A DNA stretch of 6,078 bases, from contig JACMRC010000287.1 of the NCBI GenBank assembly GCA_014376655.1, positions 1 through 6,078 on the forward strand, given 5' to 3'. Within the stretch, counting starts at the first letter, position 1. Every line of letters starts with the position of its first letter. Origin of the DNA: Mucilaginibacter sp. Its GTDB lineage: Bacteria > Bacteroidota > Bacteroidia > Sphingobacteriales > Sphingobacteriaceae. A program made the translations under genes and the position numbers. A model generated the notes under the pieces. The model had not been told where the DNA came from, did not search any database, and saw only the letters and a program-made list of their open reading frames with translations. Of the stretch, positions 1 to 4,043 are shown piece by piece.

Positions 1-377
1 AAAATATCAATCCTTAGATCACGGATAACCGACTGCCCCAAGGCATTGGTTAAGTAGGTTTGATAATATTGCGCTACGGTTTGAATAACAAGTATGCCTA
101 TCATCAGCTCAACCATAAACAGCAGGCCGTTGTAATCATTCAGCATAATATGCTCGTCTAACGTTTTTTGGATAAGAATGGGTTGTAACAGGGCGGTCAC
201 CGCCAAAAACACCGTTAAAAATGCCGATATGATAAACGTAGTATTGTACGGTTTAACATAGTGCATTACGCGTTTTAGGAGGCGCCAATCGAAGGCTTTA
301 CCGGTAACGCCCCCCCCGCCCCCTGAAGGGGGAGCTGAAGTACTGCTTTTAGAATCTTTTTTTTTTTCGTCGCTCAC
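1..377 (-). CDS. ABC exporter (fused permease/ATPase type), N-terminal part only
   Basis: This reading frame is open from a GTG at 377-375 to the window edge and gives 125 residues of an incomplete protein. Residues 1-28 are hydrophilic and low in complexity (a lysine run, then serines and a run of five glycines). Residues 30-46 (FDWRLLKRVMHYVKPYN) resemble the lead-in to the first helix of MsbA/multidrug-type exporters. Helices follow at about 48-66 and 84-104, and then YLTNALGQSVIRDLRIDI, which matches the conserved cytoplasmic coupling region of type I exporter permeases. The ATPase domain would lie beyond the edge, so the nucleotide-binding motifs cannot be checked. Substrate is unknown; lipid or drug export in the inner membrane is the usual role of the family. 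The GTG start is chosen because an in-frame TAA lies 18 bases upstream with no ATG between. The next Met, residue 38, would cut into conserved sequence. The gene starts 45 bp after truA and is probably in its transcript. A GC repeat supplies residues 15-24. Confidence 0.85.
   Translation of the reverse strand, partial: MSDEKKKDSKSSTSAPPSGGGGGVTGKAFDWRLLKRVMHYVKPYNTTFIISAFLTVFLAVTALLQPILIQKTLDEHIMLNDYNGLLFMVELMIGILVIQTVAQYYQTYLTNALGQSVIRDLRIDI
308..333 (-). repeat. GC-rich interspersed repeat, copy 1 (inside the exporter gene)
   Basis: On the minus strand this reads TCCCCCTTCAGGGGG, then C, a run of eight G, and CG. Its core CCCCC-TTCA-GGGGG is a self-complementary hairpin (319-332). The 15-base core 319-333 is the exact reverse complement of 430-444 in copy 2. 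The outer CGCCCCC (308-314) is complementary to 448-454. It lies in frame and encodes the Ser-Ala-Pro-Pro-Ser-Gly-run near the exporter's N terminus. Elements of this form (GCCCCCTAACCCCCTGAAGGGGG) are, as I recall, scattered through many Bacteroidota genomes. Naming a formal family is not possible from sequence alone. Confidence 0.75.
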
Positions 378-422
378 TAAATCAAATGTACTTTAATATT
401 CTTATCCAATTAAAACTATCCG

Positions 423-1199
423 CTATTGTTCCCCCTTCAGGGGGTTAGGGGGCGAATACTTAACTTCCGTTAAATACAACCCACACGCCGGCACAGAAGC
501 GCCTGCATTGCTGCGGCTTTTGCTCTCAATAATACCGCGCACTGCTTCGGGTTCTATCTCCTTTCGCCCTACCATAATTAGTGTGCCCACTATGGCTCGG
601 ACCATGTTACGTAAAAACCTGTCAGCCGAAATATGGAACACAATACCATCGCCTACCTGCACCCATTCGGCGCGGCTTATTTTGCAATTGTTGGTTTTGG
701 TTTGCGTGTTTGATTTACTGAAACAGCTAAAATCTGTATACTCCATGATGATGCGGGCGGCCTCATTCATTAGTTTCATATCAGGGACATCGCGCAGCAA
801 CCAAGAGTAGCCATGCTTAAATGGGTCTTTGTTAAAATGGATTTGGTATTGATAAGACCGCAGCGTAGCATCAAACCTTGCATGTGCATCAGCATGAACC
901 GGCACGATGTTTTTTATGGCGATATCATGCGGTAAAATAGAATTGATACTGCGCAAAAAAGTGCCATGATCCGGCATCGATGAACCATCACTTAAATCAA
1001 AATGTGCGAAAAAATCTTTAGCATGCACCCCCGTATCTGTACGGCCGCAGCCTAAAGTTTCAATCGGCTCACGCAATACGGTTGACAGCGCCTTATCCAA
1101 AACCTCCTGCACAGCAACAGCGTTAGGCTGTGTTTGCCAACCATGATATTTGGTGCCATCGTAAGATAGTAGGATGAAATAGCGTTGTTGATCTGCCAC
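423..1199 (-). CDS. truA: tRNA pseudouridine(38-40) synthase TruA
   Basis: TruA converts uridines 38, 39 and 40 in the anticodon arm of many tRNAs to pseudouridine, in the cytoplasm and without a cofactor. The 258-residue product is close to the usual 250-270. The catalytic motif is CGRTDTGVHA at 51-60, with Asp55 as the nucleophile. Other family landmarks are LSYDGTKYHGW (11-21), HARFDA (106-111), a conserved YQY-type tyrosine around 116-118, DFSCF (156-160) and RFLRNMVR (194-201). ACGLYL (238-243) marks the normal end of the fold. The remaining SPPNPLKGEQ tail comes from an inserted repeat and is probably dispensable. The start is GTG at 1199-1197; no other start preserves the first beta strand, which begins about residue 6. 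A TACCTTTG -7 box ends only four bases before this codon, so the transcript may be leaderless. The exporter gene follows 45 bp downstream on the same strand. Confidence 0.97.
   Translation of the reverse strand: MADQQRYFILLSYDGTKYHGWQTQPNAVAVQEVLDKALSTVLREPIETLGCGRTDTGVHAKDFFAHFDLSDGSSMPDHGTFLRSINSILPHDIAIKNIVPVHADAHARFDATLRSYQYQIHFNKDPFKHGYSWLLRDVPDMKLMNEAARIIMEYTDFSCFSKSNTQTKTNNCKISRAEWVQVGDGIVFHISADRFLRNMVRAIVGTLIMVGRKEIEPEAVRGIIESKSRSNAGASVPACGLYLTEVKYSPPNPLKGEQ
430..454 (+). repeat. GC-rich interspersed repeat, copy 2 (inside the truA 3' end)
   Basis: The plus strand reads TCCCCCTTCAGGGGG, TTA, then GGGGGCG, in opposite orientation to copy 1. The hairpin core is 431-444 with a TTCA loop. 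In the truA frame it encodes SPPNPLKG just before the stop codon, so the last ten residues of TruA are repeat-derived or nearly so. It sits 53 bp upstream of the exporter start codon, in the direction of transcription. Confidence 0.78.
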
Positions 1200-1203
1200 G
1201 GGG

Positions 1204-1211
1204 CAAAGGTA
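1204..1211 (-). promoter_or_regulatory. Bacteroidota -7 promoter box upstream of truA
   Basis: The minus strand reads TACCTTTG, a perfect match to the TAnnTTTG -7 element used by the primary sigma factor of Bacteroidota. It is followed by CCCC and then the GTG start of truA. No good TTG -33 element is seen 19-21 bases further upstream; that position falls in GACATAGCG-like sequence next to the palindromic repeat. The box is convincing; full promoter activity is less certain. Confidence 0.6.
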
Positions 1212-1226
1212 GAAATTAAAACGCTA

Positions 1227-1317
1227 TGTCATTTCGAAACGAGGAACGAGTGAGAAATCTTTAACGCTTTATTACTTATCGCACGTATAAGATTTCTCGC
1301 TACGCTTCGAAATGACA
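1227..1317. repeat. Palindromic interspersed repeat (GTCATTTCGAA type)
   Basis: The outer arms TGTCATTTCGAA (1227-1238) and TTCGAAATGACA (1306-1317) are exact reverse complements. So are the inner arms GAGAAATCTT (1252-1261) and AAGATTTCTC (1289-1298). The left arm has about six extra bases between its two blocks. The loop is 27 bases. I recall very similar GTCATTTCGA...GAGAAATCTT palindromes as common intergenic repeats in Sphingobacteriaceae and Flavobacteria. The right end is 7 bp past the stop codon of the DUF892 gene, so in RNA the hairpin could shape that 3' end, but there is no U-tract to make it a classical terminator. Confidence 0.85.
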
Positions 1318-1324
1318 ACTTGGA

Positions 1325-1843
1325 TTAAGAAATATACTCCTTATAAATAGCCTCAAATAATAACTTATTCTCTACCGCCGTATCAAAAGGCTGATCCAGA
1401 AATGTATTGCTGTAGCCAATTGCTTTGGCCAGGTTCTTTAATACTTTAAAGTACGTTATTTCAATACCTTCAATTATTTGCAGGTAAAATAAAATAAACA
1501 CATCGCGCTCTACCGGTGTTTTGCCCGATTTTATTACGGTTAGGTAAGCTTCCAGCGTCATTGCTTTCATGCCTAATACACTGGTTTTTGTAGGTGCTTT
1601 ATGTATGGATCGATAAATCTCGTCCATTTGTAGTATCTGGTTATTGGTATCGTTACGCAACTCATCAATAGCCAGTTTTAATTGCTGTAATGATGAAATA
1701 AGTTCTACCTCCTTAAAAAAATCAAGCAAATGTTGTTTACCAAAATAAATGCTGTTTAAATGTTCAAGGAACATTTTTTTCAAGTGGTCGTTTTCAAACT
1801 TTACGTCTTTGGGCGTAAGCGGAGCTTCAGGGGTATCGGCCAT
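1325..1843 (-). CDS. DUF892 / YciF-like ferritin-fold protein
   Basis: The 172-residue product resembles the DUF892 (YciE/YciF) family, small proteins with a ferritin-like four-helix bundle often linked to stress responses; their biochemical role is poorly defined. The helical pattern fits: helix 1 about 19-45 (LKKMFLEHLNSIYFGKQHLL), helix 2 about 48-80, a middle GMKAMTLEAY segment (91-100) and a helix with IIEGIEITYFKVLKNLA (123-139). The protein is cytosolic, with no signal peptide. Compared with the family pattern as I remember it, several acidic and histidine positions are replaced (Lys36, Gln69, Gly126), so metal binding may be lost. The ATG at 1843 is chosen. A TTG at 1864 would add seven residues but is less likely. 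The gene is divergent from the DUF4293 gene across 125 bp, and a palindromic repeat follows its stop. Assignment to the family is by pattern, not search. Confidence 0.75.
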   Translation of the reverse strand: MADTPEAPLTPKDVKFENDHLKKMFLEHLNSIYFGKQHLLDFFKEVELISSLQQLKLAIDELRNDTNNQILQMDEIYRSIHKAPTKTSVLGMKAMTLEAYLTVIKSGKTPVERDVFILFYLQIIEGIEITYFKVLKNLAKAIGYSNTFLDQPFDTAVENKLLFEAIYKEYIS

Positions 1844-1939
1844 AATTGTAAATGATTTAAGCAATGGTTAAATCTACACTATTATTCGCATTTTATAATT
1901 AATGTATCACCGTTATAACAATTTTGTCAATCACTCAAT

Positions 1940-1947
1940 TATATTTG
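1940..1947 (+). promoter_or_regulatory. Probable -7 box for the DUF4293-lspA pair
   Basis: TATATTTG matches TAnnTTTG and lies 21 bases before the ATG at 1969, giving a short leader of roughly 17 bases. A TTTTG at 1922-1926 is only 13 bases upstream, too close for a normal -33 element, and nothing better is seen at 19-21 bases. The position before an operon-like pair supports it, but the match in AT-rich DNA could be chance. Confidence 0.45.
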
Positions 1948-1968
1948 CTGCATAATTTTTTGATAATC

Positions 1969-2436
1969 ATGTTACAACGTATACAAAGTTTATATTTATT
2001 GGCTGCCGCTTTGGTGCTGGGGGCCTTGTTTTTGTTCCCATTAGTTCATAATGTTTCTGTACACGGCAACGCGCTAACCCTAATGGTTACCGGCGTTTAC
2101 CAGGACGTAAATGGAGTATCAACCCATACCGTATTTTTCATGGCCTTAACTATAGCTACCGTGTTTGTGGCCCTTGCACCGCTTCCTGTCATTTTTATGT
2201 ATAAAGACCGCCGCAAACAAATTAATTTATGCTACGGGTTGATGTTTTTGATCATTGCCTATAGCTATTGGGTATCGCAAACCGTAAAAGATGCTATTGC
2301 CGACGCTTATTTAAGTATGAGTAATTACGGCATAGGTATTATATTACTATCGTTAAGCTTGTTACTAATTGTACTGGCGCAAAAATCAATACAGCGCGAC
2401 GAGAAACTGGTAAGATCTGCCGATAGGTTAAGATAA
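1969..2436 (+). CDS. DUF4293 family four-helix membrane protein
   Basis: The 155-residue product has four clear hydrophobic segments at about 7-25, 56-78, 85-103 and 119-138, so it is an inner-membrane protein. The N terminus MLQRIQSLYLL and the charged C-terminal tail DEKLVRSADRLR (144-155) are the two conserved signatures of DUF4293, a family I know only from Bacteroidota and which has no established function. The first and second helices are separated by a loop of about 30 residues (26-55), probably outside the cytoplasm. The ATG at 1969 is preferred over an in-frame TTG at 1924 because the longer form would place the -7 box inside the gene and add a non-conserved segment. The stop codon overlaps the lspA start by one base (TAATG), which points to translational coupling. 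A link to lipoprotein maturation through that neighbour is only a guess. Confidence 0.85.
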   Translation: MLQRIQSLYLLAAALVLGALFLFPLVHNVSVHGNALTLMVTGVYQDVNGVSTHTVFFMALTIATVFVALAPLPVIFMYKDRRKQINLCYGLMFLIIAYSYWVSQTVKDAIADAYLSMSNYGIGIILLSLSLLLIVLAQKSIQRDEKLVRSADRLR

Positions 2437-2966
2437 TGATTATGAAAACCTGGGTTAAAATATTATTGTTCTGTGTTGTTTGTACGGCATTTATTGGTTG
2501 CGACAGGGTAACTAAACAGTTAGCCAAAGAGCATTTAATGTATGCCGCGCCTAAGTCGTATTTTCATGATACTTTTATTTTAGAATATGCAGAAAATACC
2601 GGTGCTGCATTAAGCTTTGGCGATAATTTACCGCAGTCTACCAGCTTTTGGTTGTTAGCTATATTACCGTTATTAGTTATGGTGGCCTTGTTTATTTACG
2701 TTGTGAAAGAAATAAACAACTTTACCTGGTTTAAGACGTTCGGCCTCACGTTAATACTGGCAGGCGGATTGGGTAATATTATTGACCGTATAATATACGA
2801 CCGCCATGTAACCGACTTTATGAATATGGGCTTTGGTGCCCTGCGCACCGGCATTTTTAATGTGGCAGATGTTTGTATAACTACAGGGGTGATTACCTTG
2901 TTTATAGTTTATAACAGCAGGAACAGGGGGCTGATAAAGCCTAATAATGTGGAGGACGCTTTATAG
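2436..2966 (+). CDS. lspA: Signal peptidase II (lipoprotein signal peptidase) homologue
   Basis: LspA is an inner-membrane aspartyl protease that cuts the signal peptide from diacylglyceryl-modified prolipoproteins just before the lipidated cysteine. The 176-residue product has the family blocks in order: DRVTK (23-27) with the conserved Asp and Lys, ENTGAALSFG (53-62), GGLGNIIDR (110-118) with catalytic Asp117, VTDF (125-128) and FNVADVCI (141-148) with the second catalytic Asp145. Hydrophobic helices lie at about 6-21, 70-90, 101-120 and 139-159. The start at 2436 overlaps the preceding stop; a second ATG at 2442 (residue 3) is equally possible. Oddly, helix 1 ends in FIGC-D, which looks like a lipobox. 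This differs from the LspA type I recall as canonical in this phylum (LIDQ..K in helix 1), so it may be a paralogue. All catalytic residues are intact, so activity is expected. Confidence 0.92.
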   Translation: MIMKTWVKILLFCVVCTAFIGCDRVTKQLAKEHLMYAAPKSYFHDTFILEYAENTGAALSFGDNLPQSTSFWLLAILPLLVMVALFIYVVKEINNFTWFKTFGLTLILAGGLGNIIDRIIYDRHVTDFMNMGFGALRTGIFNVADVCITTGVITLFIVYNSRNRGLIKPNNVEDAL

Positions 2967-3020
2967 TAAATTCTGTTAAAAGCACCAGGTATCCTGCGTA
3001 ATTGTTTTAGCGATAACCCT

Positions 3021-3887
3021 CTACTTTAACACATCAAACTTTTCCCGTTTTTGATATGACTTTACAAAAAAATCGGCTACGGTAGCATTAAACTGTTCCT
3101 TATAATAAATTGGGGTTGAATGGCCTGAATTTGGCAAGATCCATAAAAAAGCCTTTGGTATTGATTGCGATATAAGCAAAGTATGTTCCGGGCGTATCAC
3201 ATCCTGGTCGCCTCCAATTATTAAAGCCGGGCAGGTTATTGTATGCAGTTGCGCTATAGTAATATGCGGTTCGAAACCCAAAAGGCGCAATAGCTTTACT
3301 TCGTTCCGCATCTCAGGGGTTACATCTTTTATCTTTTTCAAAGTATCAACAGCGTGTAAATAAGCTTGTACCACCACCTGGTTCAGGTATGGGTTTACAG
3401 CAGTAGTGTCAGGCCAAAGGTTGGCACCAGTTACAGCCAATTTCTTCACTTTATCAGGGTGGCGAATAGCCATTAACAAACCGTTTATACCACCATCGCT
3501 CCAACCAACAACATTAACGTTTTTTAAATGCAGGTTATCCAGCAACGCGTTCAAGTCATCGGTCATCATTTCATAGCTTAACGAATCGTTTTTAAGATCT
3601 GCCGATTTTCCCTGCGCCCGGCTATCGGCAATAATTACCTGGTAATTTTTAGCGAAGTACGGTATCTGGTTCCTAAAATCATAGATAGAGCCACCATTGC
3701 CATGTATAAATAAAATTGGCTCGCCGCTGCCGTACGTTTCGTAGTACATTTTAAACCCGCGTATATCAACATATTTGCCGGTGGCGGGGTTACTGCCGTA
3801 AACAATACTGTCTGTAGCGGTTGTTTTTTGTGCAAAAGTACTATTAGTAGCTGTAACAAATAACAGTGCAAGCAATAGGTATTTCAT
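3021..3887 (-). CDS. Secreted alpha/beta-fold hydrolase
   Basis: The 288-residue product starts with a typical type I signal peptide (MKYLLLALLFVTATNSTFA, likely cut before Gln20), so it should reach the periplasm or outside. The mature part is a single alpha/beta-hydrolase domain. It shows the oxyanion-hole HGNGG (62-66), the nucleophile elbow GWSDGG with Ser130 (128-133), the acid in GGDQDVIRPEH (probably Asp229) and His256 in NSGHSTP. The triad is complete, so it is probably an active esterase, peptidase or related enzyme. The substrate cannot be told; the sequence is of the general proline iminopeptidase/haloperoxidase-like type. The ATG at 3887 is chosen because it begins the signal peptide. 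A longer frame from 3959 would put 24 residues before it, which would block secretion. The gene converges on lspA (54 bp between stops) and diverges from the helicase (156 bp). No strong promoter is seen. Confidence 0.88.
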   Translation of the reverse strand: MKYLLLALLFVTATNSTFAQKTTATDSIVYGSNPATGKYVDIRGFKMYYETYGSGEPILFIHGNGGSIYDFRNQIPYFAKNYQVIIADSRAQGKSADLKNDSLSYEMMTDDLNALLDNLHLKNVNVVGWSDGGINGLLMAIRHPDKVKKLAVTGANLWPDTTAVNPYLNQVVVQAYLHAVDTLKKIKDVTPEMRNEVKLLRLLGFEPHITIAQLHTITCPALIIGGDQDVIRPEHTLLISQSIPKAFLWILPNSGHSTPIYYKEQFNATVADFFVKSYQKREKFDVLK

Positions 3888-3971
3888 AGTCAAAGAGTTA
3901 AGTTTTATAAAGATAATAATATTTATAAAATATCGGTTTTGCGCATTACCTATTTTCATTATAAAACAATA

Positions 3972-4002
3972 TTGTATTATCCAATAATTAACCCTACCTT
4001 TG
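3972..4002 (+). promoter_or_regulatory. Bacteroidota promoter of the DEAD-box helicase gene
   Basis: A TTG at 3972-3974 (-33 element) is separated by 20 bases from TACCTTTG at 3995-4002 (-7 element), the spacing and sequence expected for the primary sigma factor of Bacteroidota. Transcription should begin around 4007, leaving a leader of about 37 bases before the ATG at 4044. The leader has no Shine-Dalgarno sequence, as is usual in this phylum. This is the best promoter in the window. Confidence 0.75.
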
Positions 4003-4043
4003 CGCCCGATTTGGCGATGTAGTCAAATCCGTTATTTTAAATC

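Noticed and set aside
508..810. Open frame on the plus strand opposite truA
   Set aside because: It is antisense to a certain gene, has low complexity typical of a shadow frame and no start signals.
1844..1864. TTG start adding seven residues to the DUF892 protein
   Set aside because: The ATG at 1843 is a better codon and begins the hydrophilic N terminus; nothing supports the extension.
1869..1876. Possible -7 box for the DUF892 gene (minus strand TAGATTTA)
   Set aside because: One mismatch at the key G and no -33 element; too weak to annotate.
1924..1968. Longer DUF4293 frame starting at a TTG (15 extra residues)
   Set aside because: The extension covers the TATATTTG promoter box, uses a rare start, and precedes the conserved MLQRIQ N terminus.
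2986..2996. Small stem CAGG-TAT-CCTG between the convergent lspA and hydrolase genes
   Set aside because: Only four pairs with a three-base loop and no adjacent U-tract; not a credible terminator.
3908..3915. Possible -7 box for the hydrolase (minus strand TATCTTTA)
   Set aside because: It lacks the final G of TAnnTTTG and has no TTG at the -33 position; such matches are expected by chance in AT-rich DNA.
3888..3959. Longer start for the alpha/beta hydrolase (24 extra residues)
   Set aside because: It would bury a textbook signal peptide, and the extra part is AT-rich intergenic sequence between divergent genes.
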